Assembly: GCA_963698495.1 (NCBI GenBank)
Contig: CAVORB010000020.1
Coordinates: 1-64,000, forward strand
Origin: CAVORB01 sp963698495
Lineage (GTDB): Bacteria; Pseudomonadota; Gammaproteobacteria; Chromatiales; Chromatiaceae
DNA length: 64,000 nucleotides
Direction: 5' to 3'
This document shows positions 36,553 through 45,452 of the stretch, one piece after another. The notes beneath the pieces are model-generated. The model saw only the letters and a program-made list of their open reading frames with translations, ran no database searches and was not told where the DNA came from. The first letter of the stretch is position 1; every line of letters starts with the position of its first letter. The translations under genes and the position numbers were made by a program.

Positions 36553-38484
36553 ATGGACCCGCTTTCCCCACCGCAAGATTCATTTCCGCAGGCGCTGCGG
36601 TCGACCCACAGCGATCGCTGGCATCTGCCGGATCTGATCGATTTCGATTACTACATCGACGTCGACGCGCAGACGATGCGCGAGCGTCCAGCCGAGCGTA
36701 AACGGCTCGCGGAAAGGGACCGCGAGCTCTACCTGGCAGAAATCCGCGACGCCGTAGCGAAGGTTGCACCGCCACACAGCCCCCGGCACCGCAGCGCCGC
36801 GCTGCGCCGTTGGCTCGAGCACCGACGCCGAGCCGAGGACCCCGCTCTGCGGCCGTTGCTGCCGGGTGCCTCCTTCGCCCGAGGCCAGAGGCTCGTCACA
36901 CTCGGGCTCGGGCTTCTCGGCTGTGTCATCGGCGCAGGCGTCGCCTCGATCCTGCTGCAATACGACGGCCGGCATCCGGTCAACGTCTCCTGGTACCTGT
37001 TCGTGCTGGTGCTCCTGCAGATCCTGTTGGCGGTTAGCACCCTCGCCGCATGGGCGCTGCGCCGGTCCAAGGCGCTACAAACGGCGATCCAGGATCTGTC
37101 CCTGCTGTCCCACTTGATCAGGCCCTTGTTCTCAAGGGTCGCAGCCTGGGTTCACCGGCAACGCCTCGCCCACGTGCCAGCAGACGTCCGCGAGCGGGCC
37201 AAGGCGAAGAAGGGCCTGCTGCAATCGCATTACGCCCTGTATGGAGCGGCCGCCTACCTTCCGATCCTGGTTGCGGCTCAAGTTTTCGGCATCGGTTTCA
37301 ATCTCGGTGCCATTGCCACCACCGTCGCGCTGGAGTGGTTCAGCGATCTGGCCTTCGGCTGGGGGTCGGCGCTGGATGTGCAACCGCAGACCATACACGA
37401 GTTCGCCCGCTTCATCGCCCTGCCCTGGAGCTGGGCCGTCGGGGAGGGACTCGGCTACCCGACGTTGGAGCAAATCGCCGGGTCGCGCATCTCGCTGAAA
37501 GATCCCCTATCGACGCTGGACGCGGGCGACCTGCGGGCGTGGCGCTGGTTTCTGGTGCTCGCCGTCGTCGCCTATGGCCTGTTGCCCCGGCTCGCGTTGC
37601 TCGGACTCTCCGTGCTGGTCCAAGCGCGCGTACTGGCCACCTTGCCCTTCACCCATCAACGAACCCAGGCAGTCTATGCGCGCATGGTGACGCCAAGCCT
37701 GGAGACGGCCGTCGGCGGAAGCGGCACGGGGCCGGAAATGCCGATCCCGCAACCGCTGAAGCCCCTGCGGGCCCCCACCGCGGCGCCGAGGCCGAAGCCA
37801 CCGCCGGCACCCGAGCGGAAGGCGCCACCAGAACCGCAGCCGAGGGCGAAGTCGCCCACGGCCGAAAAGCCGCAAGCCGCGCTGAAGGCGCTCCCCGAAG
37901 AGGCACACGAGCCATCAACCAGGCCACCTGAACCAGCGGACAGGGAGCCGCCGACACGACCGGCAGCCTCGCCGGAAACGGAAAGGAAGGCGCTCTCCGA
38001 GGCGGCCGTCGCCGCGGACGCCTGCGTGCTGATGATCCATGTGGATGTGGCCGACCTCCTGGAGGAATCGGACCAGGTCCGGCTGCAACAGATGTTGCTG
38101 GCGCATACGGGCTGGCGGGTGGCGGCCTCGGTGACCATCGGCGGTGGCAGCGCGATGGCCGATCAGGCCCTCGCCTTGATCCGCAACGGGCAATGGGAGG
38201 CCCCGCCGCCGCGCATCGCGATCGTCCAGGACGGCTCCCAGCCGCCCATCACCGAGCACCTTCGCTTTCTGCGCGCGGTGCGCGCGCAGGCCGGAGAGCA
38301 GGCGCCGATCCTGCTCGCGCTGGTAGGCGATCCGGAGGGAGAGGACCCGCTGCCGCCATTGAGCGATTTCGACTTCGGGGACTGGCAGCGCAAGGTCGAG
38401 CAGATGGCGGATCCGTATCTCCGGCTCGAGATGCTGTCCCCGCCCGCGCACGACCCCGCGCCCGAGAAGGAGGCGTCCCCTTGA
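36553..38484 (+). CDS. DUF2868 membrane protein
   Basis: 643 residues from ATG 36553 (a TTG at 36535 is possible). The N-terminal part begins SDRWHLPDLIDFDYYIDVDA. Membrane helices follow near residues 115-165 (RLVTLGLGLLGCVIGAGVAS, WYLFVLVLLQILLAVSTLAA), then YLPILVAAQVFGIGFNLGAI and FLVLAVVAYGLLPRLALLGL. A Pro/Ala/Lys/Glu-rich linker (about residues 385-485) leads to a cytoplasmic domain (ADACVLMIHVDVADLLEES, RIAIVQDGSQPPITEHL). It matches DUF2868, which is regularly paired with a DUF3482 GTPase, as here: its TGA overlaps the TTG of the next gene. The function of the pair is not established. Confidence 0.78.
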   Translation: MDPLSPPQDSFPQALRSTHSDRWHLPDLIDFDYYIDVDAQTMRERPAERKRLAERDRELYLAEIRDAVAKVAPPHSPRHRSAALRRWLEHRRRAEDPALRPLLPGASFARGQRLVTLGLGLLGCVIGAGVASILLQYDGRHPVNVSWYLFVLVLLQILLAVSTLAAWALRRSKALQTAIQDLSLLSHLIRPLFSRVAAWVHRQRLAHVPADVRERAKAKKGLLQSHYALYGAAAYLPILVAAQVFGIGFNLGAIATTVALEWFSDLAFGWGSALDVQPQTIHEFARFIALPWSWAVGEGLGYPTLEQIAGSRISLKDPLSTLDAGDLRAWRWFLVLAVVAYGLLPRLALLGLSVLVQARVLATLPFTHQRTQAVYARMVTPSLETAVGGSGTGPEMPIPQPLKPLRAPTAAPRPKPPPAPERKAPPEPQPRAKSPTAEKPQAALKALPEEAHEPSTRPPEPADREPPTRPAASPETERKALSEAAVAADACVLMIHVDVADLLEESDQVRLQQMLLAHTGWRVAASVTIGGGSAMADQALALIRNGQWEAPPPRIAIVQDGSQPPITEHLRFLRAVRAQAGEQAPILLALVGDPEGEDPLPPLSDFDFGDWQRKVEQMADPYLRLEMLSPPAHDPAPEKEASP

Positions 38485-39920
38485 CCGGCGACATCCCCGT
38501 ACTGGCCATCATGGGCCACCCCAATGCGGGCAAGTCCTCCGTCGTGGCAACCCTGACCGAGAACGACCGCATCGACATCGATAAGCGCGCCGGGACCACG
38601 ACCCGCTCCGACGAGTATCCGGTGATCATCGACGGCCGGACCGTCATGAAGTTCATCGATACGCCCGGCTTCCAGAACCCGACCGACATCCTGGAGTGGT
38701 TCCAATCCCATCAGGACGCGATCGATCTCGCGGGCGCATTCGTCGCCGCCCACCGCGACGACCCGCTGTTCAGCCATGACCGCGCGCTGCTGGAGCCGAT
38801 CTCCCGCGGGGCGGGGATCATACTGGTGGTCGACGGGTCGAAGCGCATCAAGGAGAAAGACCGCACCGAAATGGAGCTGCTGCGGCTCACCGGCCGCCCG
38901 CGCATGGCCGTGCTCAACAACCTGACGACCGAACAGAAGCACATGCCGGCCTGGCAGGACGCCCTGAGCCGGACCTTCAATTCGGTGCGGGAATTCAATG
39001 CCCACCGGGCCACCTACGCGGAGAGAATCAAGCTCCTGCAAGCCCTGAAGGGAATCGATCAGCGCTGGGAGCCGCAGCTGGAGGCGACCATAGAGTCCTT
39101 CGAGCGGGATTGGGAACGGCGCATCGATCTGACCGTCACCACCATTCTTACCCTGCTCAAGGAGGCCCTGTCGCGCAAGGTCACCCGGTCCCTTCAGGTC
39201 GGCGAGGTCTCGACCGACGCGGAGCGCGACGCCATCCGTGCCCGCATGTCCGCGGCGTTCCAGGACGACCTGCGGCGGCTGGAAATCGACGCGCGTGAGC
39301 AGATCCGAAACCATTTCCATCACAACGTTTGGAACCTGCCTCCCGAGTCCCTGCTGGAAAAGGACCTGTTCTCCGACGACGTGGATCAATCCCTGGGCCT
39401 GAACAAGCAGCAGCTGATCCTGGCGGGCGCCGCCGGCGGCGCCGCGACCGGCGGCATCATCGACCTCGGCGTGGGCGGAATGTCTTTGGGAACCGCCGCG
39501 CTGCTCGGCGCCGTCGCCGGGGGCGCCCTGGGCGCCTATGGAAAGTCGGCGCTGGCGAAGTTCGACATCCAGAAGAAGCTCGGCTTCGAGCGCTTCACCA
39601 TCGGGCCCGTCAGCAATCCCCGGTTTCCGTTCGTCCTACTCGACCGGTGCATCCTCTACTGCGCCCAAGCGATGAACTGGTCCCATGGCCGAAAGGCCGC
39701 GGACGAGCAAGCAGTCAATCGCGTGCCCGACAGGCAGCCAAGGAAGAAACGCGGCTTCACCGAGGGGCTGAGTGCCGAGGAGCACCGGGCGCTGGCCGGA
39801 TTCTTCTCGGCGGCCAGATGGGGGTGGGAGTCGAGAAAGGAGCCCCGCTGCCGTGAGATCCTGACGCGCATCCTGCGGGACCTGTCTGAGCAGGAGATCG
39901 ACCATCGCCTGAGTCTCTAG
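38481..39920 (+). CDS. DUF3482 GTPase
   Basis: 479-residue GTP-binding protein. The start is TTG 38481: AAGGAGG lies eight bases upstream and the codon overlaps the previous stop (TTGA), while upstream in-frame starts lie deep inside the DUF2868 gene. G1 is GHPNAGKSS (residues 12-20), followed by KRAGTTTRSDEY, G3 is FIDTPGF (Asp60), and IILVVDGSKR. The usual NKxD is replaced by LNNLT. A middle helical region precedes a glycine-rich hydrophobic hairpin (LILAGAAGGAATGGIIDLGV) that could enter the membrane. The overlap implies translational coupling and probably a complex with the DUF2868 partner. Confidence 0.8.
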   Translation: MTGDIPVLAIMGHPNAGKSSVVATLTENDRIDIDKRAGTTTRSDEYPVIIDGRTVMKFIDTPGFQNPTDILEWFQSHQDAIDLAGAFVAAHRDDPLFSHDRALLEPISRGAGIILVVDGSKRIKEKDRTEMELLRLTGRPRMAVLNNLTTEQKHMPAWQDALSRTFNSVREFNAHRATYAERIKLLQALKGIDQRWEPQLEATIESFERDWERRIDLTVTTILTLLKEALSRKVTRSLQVGEVSTDAERDAIRARMSAAFQDDLRRLEIDAREQIRNHFHHNVWNLPPESLLEKDLFSDDVDQSLGLNKQQLILAGAAGGAATGGIIDLGVGGMSLGTAALLGAVAGGALGAYGKSALAKFDIQKKLGFERFTIGPVSNPRFPFVLLDRCILYCAQAMNWSHGRKAADEQAVNRVPDRQPRKKRGFTEGLSAEEHRALAGFFSAARWGWESRKEPRCREILTRILRDLSEQEIDHRLSL

Positions 39921-39993
39921 GGACGCGCTGTCCTACTCAGCGCTTCCTGCAGTGCATGGACGCACCGGCATTCACCAGATCCCGGTTACGGTC

Positions 39994-42900
39994 TCACTGA
40001 ACGTCCCGTCCCTCGATCGTCTCAGGGGCCGGGCCCGGAATCGGCATCCCCGCCGGTTGGACCGCGGGCGCCGCCGAAGTCCCGGCGTTCACCTCGGACC
40101 GGATCTTTTCCTCGGACGTCAGGCCGAGGTCGGCGAAGATGCTGAACAGCGACGGGACCAGGAACAGCACCAGCAGGGTGGAGGCCAGCAGCCCGAACAC
40201 GATGCTGGTGGCGAGCGGGATCAGAACCTGGGCCTGCAGGCTCCTCTCCGCCAGCAGGGGCAGCAGTCCGGCAATGGTGGTGATGGACGTCAACAGCACG
40301 GCCCGGAAGCGCTCCCGGCTCGCGCGGCGGGCCGCCTCGCTCACGGACGACCCCTCCTGCACCCGGAGCTTCAGGAACTCGACCAGCAGGATGGAGTCGT
40401 TGACCACGATGCCGGCCAGGGACACGAAGCCCATCATGCTCGGCATGGACAGCTCCAGGCCCATGAGGAGGTGCCCCCACACCACGCCGATGAAGGCGAG
40501 CGGAATCGCCGTCATGACCGCCAGGGGCTCGAGGAACGACCGGAACTGAAACGACAGCAGCAGGAAGATGCCCAGCAACCCGAGCCCGAAGGCCCGCAGC
40601 ATGGAGCCGCCGGTGGCGGCGCTCTCCTTGGCCTGACCCTCCAGGGCGATCTCGATGTCCGGGTAGCGTTCCTGGAGGTCCGGCAGGAAGCGGGCACGGG
40701 TGTCCCGGATGATCTCGCTGGCGTTGGCGACCCGGTCGTCCAGGTCGCCGCGCACCGTGACCGTGCGCCGCCCGTCGATGCGCTGGATGCGGGCGACGCC
40801 GCGTGCCTCCTCGATGTCGGCCACGGCGCTGACCGGGATCTGGTGACCCTGGGCGGTGACGATGCGGAAGTCGTAGAGGTCGCGCAGGCTGGCGCGGTCG
40901 GCGTCCGTCAGGCGCAGGTCGATCTCGTAGGACTCCCGGCCCACCTGGATCTCGGTGGCGGTCGTGCCGTAGAAGGCGGCGCGCAGCTGGCCGGCGATGG
41001 TCGCGGCGTCGAGTCCGAGCGAGGTGGCACCCTCCTTGAGCCGCAGACGCACCTCCGGCTTGCCCGGGCGCAGGTCGTCGTTGAGGTCCTCCACCCCCTC
41101 GTATCCCGCCAGCCAGCCCTGGAGCTCCACCGCGGCGGACTTGAGCTCGGCGAGGTCGTCGCCGAGAAGCCGAATGTCGATGGCCCGCCCGGCCGGACCG
41201 ATGGTGGGCTCGCTGAAGGTCAGACTGATCACGTCCGCGACCGGCCCGGTGAGCTCGCGCCAGCGGTTGAGGTAGTCGTTCATGGCGCCGCCGCGGCGCT
41301 CGGCGGTGAGCAGGTCCGCGGTCACGGTCGCGACGTGGGCGCCGGACTCGAAGGCGTCCTGGTTGGTGTTGTAGCGGACGCTGATGACCTGCAGCAGGCG
41401 CTCGCCTTCCGGCTGCAGGGGGGCGAATTCCTCGTCCACCGAACGCAGGGCAGCCCTTAGGCGGTCAACCACCGCCTCGGTGCGCTCCAGCGGCGTCCCC
41501 TGGGGCAGCAGCAGGCGGGCCTCCATGACGTCGCCCTCGATGTCGGGGAAGGCGCGAAACTTGAGCACACCACCGGCCAGCATGGCCACGGTGGCGATCA
41601 TCAGGGCCAGGACGCCGCCGACGAACAGATAGCGCCAGGCGATGACCGCGTCCACCGCTCGACCGACGAGATTCTCCCTCACCCAGTCCAGACGGCGCTC
41701 GAAGCCGTCGCGAAACCGGGCGATGCGGCTCGGCCGCTGCCTGGCCATGGAGTGGCCGAGATGGTTGGGCAGAATCCAGAAGGCCTCCACCAGGCTCACC
41801 GCCAGCACCAGGATCAGGACCATGGGCAGCACGCGCAGGACCTGGCCCATGTCGCCGGCCAGGAACGCCAGCGGCCCGAACACCGCCACCGTTGTAAGGA
41901 AAGACGAGCGCACGCCCGGCAGCACCTGAATCGTGCCCTCGACGGCGGCGGACATGGCGTCCCGGCCCTGCCGCAGCTTGGTGGCGATGTTCTCGGCGAT
42001 GACGATTGCGTCGTCCATCAGCAGGCCCAGCGCGATCAGCAGCGCCACCATGCTGATCATGTTGACCGAAAGCCCCAGCACCGACATGAAGAAGAGCCCG
42101 CCCAGAAAGGCCACCGGCAGACCCATGGCGACCCAGAAGGCGAAACGCAGCCGGAAGAAGAGCGCCATGACCAGGAACACCAACACCAGCCCCTGGAGTC
42201 CGTTGGCCGCCAGCATCCTGAGCCGGTCCTGGACGATGGAGGAGCTGTCGCGCGTCAGCGTGAAGGACACGCCCGGCGGCGCCCGCGCCTGCTCCTCGTC
42301 GAGGAACGCACGGACCGCGGCCATCACCTTCAGCACGTCCTGCTGCTTGGTCTTCTTGACCTCCAGCACCGCCGCCCTGCGATCCCCGAGCTCGATGCGG
42401 TCCTCCTCCGACTCGAAGACATCGCGAACGCTCGCCAGCTCTCCCAGCCTCACCTCGCCGCCCTGGGCGCCGCCAACGACGACCAGGTCCTCCAGGTCCT
42501 GCACGCCCCGGCGCTGATCGGTGAACCGCACCAGGATCTCGCGCTCGCGCGTCTCGATGCTGCCCGCGGGCAGGTCGACGCTCTGCCGCTCCACCGCATC
42601 CGCCAGGTCGCGCATGCTCACCCCATAGGCGAGCAGGGTCTCGCGGCTCGCCTGGATACGGAACTGGTTGTCCGCGAAGCCCGTGACCTCCACCTGCGAG
42701 ACCTGGGGCAGGCGGCGCAGACGGTCCCTGACGTCCTCCGCGTAGTGCTTGAGGTCCCGGTCCGCCATCGGGCCCGTGATGGCGATCGAGACCACGCGGT
42801 CGGTGCGCGCGAGCTGCTCGATGACCGGGCGCTCGGACTCCGCGGGGAAGGTGTCGACGGCCTCGATCTCGGTCTTGACGTCGTCCAGGAAGCGCGCGAA

Positions 42901-43218
42901 ATCGCCCCCCTCGGTCATCTCCGCGACCGCAACCGCGACACCTTCGCGCGACTCGCAGCGCATCTCATGCAGATCGCTGATGCCGTCCAGCGCGTCCTCG
43001 ATGGGCCTGCACAAGGCGTCTTCCACGTCCTCCGCGGAGGCGCCGGGATAGGGCACGCTGATCTGGACCTCCTTGGCGGTGAAGTCCGGGAAGGTCTCGC
43101 GCTTGAGCGTCGGCAGGCTGGTCAGGCCGAGAACCAGGAACAGCAGCATCAGCAGGTTGGCGGCCGTCTGGTGGTGGGCGAAGAATCGGATCAAGTTCGT
43201 CCTGGAAGTCCTTTGCAA
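39994..43218 (-). CDS. RND efflux permease (AcrB/HAE1-like)
   Basis: 1074-residue inner-membrane proton-driven efflux pump. It has twelve helices and two large periplasmic loops. The proton-relay pair is in LGLLMDDAIVIAENIATKL (helix 4), and GIVVNDSILLVEFLKLRVQE is the matching segment in the second half. The tail after the last helix is DLGLTSEEKIRSEVNAG. No ATG is available: TTG 43218 or TTG 43194 (AGGA upstream) could start. It forms an operon with the adaptor gene 46 bases upstream. No TolC-type outer-membrane gene is nearby, so a shared channel is likely. Substrates are unknown. Confidence 0.9.
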   Translation of the reverse strand: MQRTSRTNLIRFFAHHQTAANLLMLLFLVLGLTSLPTLKRETFPDFTAKEVQISVPYPGASAEDVEDALCRPIEDALDGISDLHEMRCESREGVAVAVAEMTEGGDFARFLDDVKTEIEAVDTFPAESERPVIEQLARTDRVVSIAITGPMADRDLKHYAEDVRDRLRRLPQVSQVEVTGFADNQFRIQASRETLLAYGVSMRDLADAVERQSVDLPAGSIETREREILVRFTDQRRGVQDLEDLVVVGGAQGGEVRLGELASVRDVFESEEDRIELGDRRAAVLEVKKTKQQDVLKVMAAVRAFLDEEQARAPPGVSFTLTRDSSSIVQDRLRMLAANGLQGLVLVFLVMALFFRLRFAFWVAMGLPVAFLGGLFFMSVLGLSVNMISMVALLIALGLLMDDAIVIAENIATKLRQGRDAMSAAVEGTIQVLPGVRSSFLTTVAVFGPLAFLAGDMGQVLRVLPMVLILVLAVSLVEAFWILPNHLGHSMARQRPSRIARFRDGFERRLDWVRENLVGRAVDAVIAWRYLFVGGVLALMIATVAMLAGGVLKFRAFPDIEGDVMEARLLLPQGTPLERTEAVVDRLRAALRSVDEEFAPLQPEGERLLQVISVRYNTNQDAFESGAHVATVTADLLTAERRGGAMNDYLNRWRELTGPVADVISLTFSEPTIGPAGRAIDIRLLGDDLAELKSAAVELQGWLAGYEGVEDLNDDLRPGKPEVRLRLKEGATSLGLDAATIAGQLRAAFYGTTATEIQVGRESYEIDLRLTDADRASLRDLYDFRIVTAQGHQIPVSAVADIEEARGVARIQRIDGRRTVTVRGDLDDRVANASEIIRDTRARFLPDLQERYPDIEIALEGQAKESAATGGSMLRAFGLGLLGIFLLLSFQFRSFLEPLAVMTAIPLAFIGVVWGHLLMGLELSMPSMMGFVSLAGIVVNDSILLVEFLKLRVQEGSSVSEAARRASRERFRAVLLTSITTIAGLLPLLAERSLQAQVLIPLATSIVFGLLASTLLVLFLVPSLFSIFADLGLTSEEKIRSEVNAGTSAAPAVQPAGMPIPGPAPETIEGRDVQ

Positions 43219-43264
43219 GCACGTCAGTGCGCGGTCTTTTGCCGAAAACCGTCGCTCGTAACCT

Positions 43265-44620
43265 TCAGTCCCGGGCCTCGGCGTCGGCGATCAGCCGTTC
43301 GAGCACCTCGGCATCCGGCTCCCCGGTCAGGCGCATGCCCTCGATGGCGGGGAAGAGGTCGGAGACCACCACCCGGTCGCCAGGCTCTAGCCCGCGCGTG
43401 ATCACGGCATATTCGGGCTGGATGCGCTCCGTCTCGATTGCCCCTATCGCGAGACGCCCGTCGTCGATCAGGTAAACCCGTCCGTCGTGCAGGGCATGAC
43501 GCGGGATCACCAGCCGATCCGGCCGGGGACGTCCGCGCAGGTCCACCTCCACGAACAGCCCCTTGACCAGGGGCGGACGCACGCCGGGCTCGACGTCGGC
43601 ATAGGGCTCGTCCACGACCACGATGACCCCGACGGTGCGGGTATCCGGGTCCAGGGTGTCGCTCAATCGGGAGAAACGGGCGGGCCACTCGATGTCGCCG
43701 GAAGGGTCGCGCAGCCAGACCCGGGCGGTGACGCCGAGCCGCTCCCCGATGCTCCCCGGGTCTCCTTGGTTGAGGTCGATCTTGCCGTGGCCCGAGCCCA
43801 GCATGGCGCGCATCCGTGCAATGGGGATCTGCGCCTCGATCTCGGCCTTGTCGATGGCGTCCGCCTTGACCAGGGTGTTGCCCTCGCGCACGTACTGGGC
43901 CTGCTCGACGTTGACCTCGGAGATGCGCGCGTGAAACGGCAGGCGGATCTCGGTGCGGCCGAGGTCCAGGCGTACGCTCTCGAGCTGCGCCTGGTGGCGG
44001 GCGAGCTGGGCCTCCAACAACTCGCGCTCCGCGGGCAGGAGATTCAGCGCGTTCTTCTGGGCCTGGACCTGCTGGCGCTGGGCGAGCAGGTTGCGCTGCT
44101 CCTTCTCGAACTCGGAGGCGCTGACCGTGCCCTTCTGCACCAGCTCCGCGTTGCGCGCCAGCTCGGCGTCGCGCAGGGCCAGGGCCTCCTCCTCGATCGC
44201 CAGGGAGGCGCGGCTGTTGGCCTCCTTGATGGCCATCTCCGAGAGCTGGGCGCGGGTGGAGAGGATGTCCGTCTGGACCTGGGACACTGCCAGCTCGTAT
44301 TCGGTGGGGTCGATCCGCAGCAGCAGCTCGCCCTCCGACAGCATGGCGCCTTTGCGCAGGCGCGGGTGGATCTCGACGATCCGCCCGCTGACCTCCGCGA
44401 CCGCTTCCCAGACCCGTTCGGGCTTGACGCGACCGTAGCCGAGCGCGCGGGGAACCTCGGTCACCAGCGGCGCCTCGATGGTGCGCACCACCCGCGCGGG
44501 CGGCTCGGAGGCCCGCTGCTTCGGCGGCGCACCGCGGTTGGTGAGAACGACGAAAATGGCGATGCCCGCGGCGAGCGGGACGAAGAACAGCCACTTACGG
44601 GTGAATACGGATTGGCTCAT
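43265..44620 (-). CDS. RND periplasmic adaptor (membrane fusion protein)
   Basis: 451 residues from ATG 44620 (MSQSVFTRKW). A membrane anchor (LFFVPLAAGIAIFVVLTNRG) is followed by a lipoyl-like half (VAEVSGRIVEIHPRLRKGAM). A long coiled-coil hairpin follows (KEANSRASLAIEEEALALRD, EKEQRNLLAQRQQVQAQKNA), then the second lipoyl half (GRTEIRLPFHARISEVNVEQ) and beta-barrel and membrane-proximal domains. It links the RND permease to an outer-membrane channel. The coiled coil is long, typical of HlyD/AcrA-type adaptors. First gene of the two-gene pump operon. Confidence 0.88.
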   Translation of the reverse strand: MSQSVFTRKWLFFVPLAAGIAIFVVLTNRGAPPKQRASEPPARVVRTIEAPLVTEVPRALGYGRVKPERVWEAVAEVSGRIVEIHPRLRKGAMLSEGELLLRIDPTEYELAVSQVQTDILSTRAQLSEMAIKEANSRASLAIEEEALALRDAELARNAELVQKGTVSASEFEKEQRNLLAQRQQVQAQKNALNLLPAERELLEAQLARHQAQLESVRLDLGRTEIRLPFHARISEVNVEQAQYVREGNTLVKADAIDKAEIEAQIPIARMRAMLGSGHGKIDLNQGDPGSIGERLGVTARVWLRDPSGDIEWPARFSRLSDTLDPDTRTVGVIVVVDEPYADVEPGVRPPLVKGLFVEVDLRGRPRPDRLVIPRHALHDGRVYLIDDGRLAIGAIETERIQPEYAVITRGLEPGDRVVVSDLFPAIEGMRLTGEPDAEVLERLIADAEARD

Positions 44621-44851
44621 GGACTGACGGAATGCCTCGAAGCGGAACAACCCGCGCGGACGGCCAGGCTCGCATCCCGCTTCTGAAGGGATTTCAAACG
44701 ACCCACAAGCGCACGGCTCCCGCCCGTCCCAAGGTCGCCCACGCGAGCTGGGCCAGCAATCCGGCCGAGACGGGCTGCTAGAACCGGGGCGCTTCAGGGA
44801 AACATGGGCGGCATGCCCGCGCGGAAAAGGCCAGGCTCGTCGTCCCCTCGC

Positions 44852-45133
44852 TCATTCGATGATCCGCATCGCCAGCGAGAAAATGTTTCGATCCAGCTTC
44901 TTGCAACGCAGAACCTTGCAGGGCGTGTCGATCTCCCGAGCCTCCCGCCAGATGACGTCACGATCGACCTCGAGTGCCGGCCCGACGTACACGCAGGCCA
45001 GACCCGCGTAACTTTCGTTGACAATCAACCCAGTAAGCGTGATTTCCTCCTCTCCGTCCTTGATCAGGAGGCGCACGATCGTGCTGTCCGGATCTCGGTA
45101 CCGCAGGTGGGCTCTTCTGTTCTCGTCACTCAT
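44852..45133 (-). CDS. PilZ-domain protein
   Basis: 93 residues, a single PilZ domain that binds cyclic di-GMP. The N-terminal arginine motif is RRAHLRYRD, and the second motif, normally [DN]xSxxG, is NESYAGLAC. The remainder gives the short beta-barrel (CKVLRCKKLDRNIFSLAMRI). A protein of this size likely acts as an adaptor for motility, adhesion or exopolysaccharide control. A GGDEF-EAL protein in the same window could contribute to the c-di-GMP pool, but the two genes are not linked. Confidence 0.75.
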   Translation of the reverse strand: MSDENRRAHLRYRDPDSTIVRLLIKDGEEEITLTGLIVNESYAGLACVYVGPALEVDRDVIWREAREIDTPCKVLRCKKLDRNIFSLAMRIIE

Positions 45134-45452
45134 GCTGATTCGCTTTTCCTAAAGACATTCGGAGTGGACTGGGCAACGCAAATCCGCGTGAGCCCGAAAG
45201 GCCTTCGGCGCCCGGACGCGGGAACATGATCCCGATCCGGCCTGTGGCAGGGGTATCCCCGGATCAAGCCACCGCGGATCGATATTTGGGCATGACCCGC
45301 GATGGTAGCCGCGACCAAAATCGACGGCAAGACGCGTCGCGCCCATTGAGCGAGACCCGAGCCAAACCGATCCCGCGACGAGCGATCGCGCCGCGCAGAT
45401 CGCCGGCGCGGCGACATGGGGCACAAACCCGACGGCCGGCTCCGCGGCAACC
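45134..45452. other. intergenic stretch without recognised gene
   Basis: 319 bases between the response regulator stop and the PilZ start. Short open frames here show no domain. I see no clear terminator or promoter. Confidence 0.35.

Noticed and set aside
39952..43401. Long plus-strand frames opposite the RND permease
   Set aside because: Antisense to an unambiguous RND gene; composition is shadow-like.
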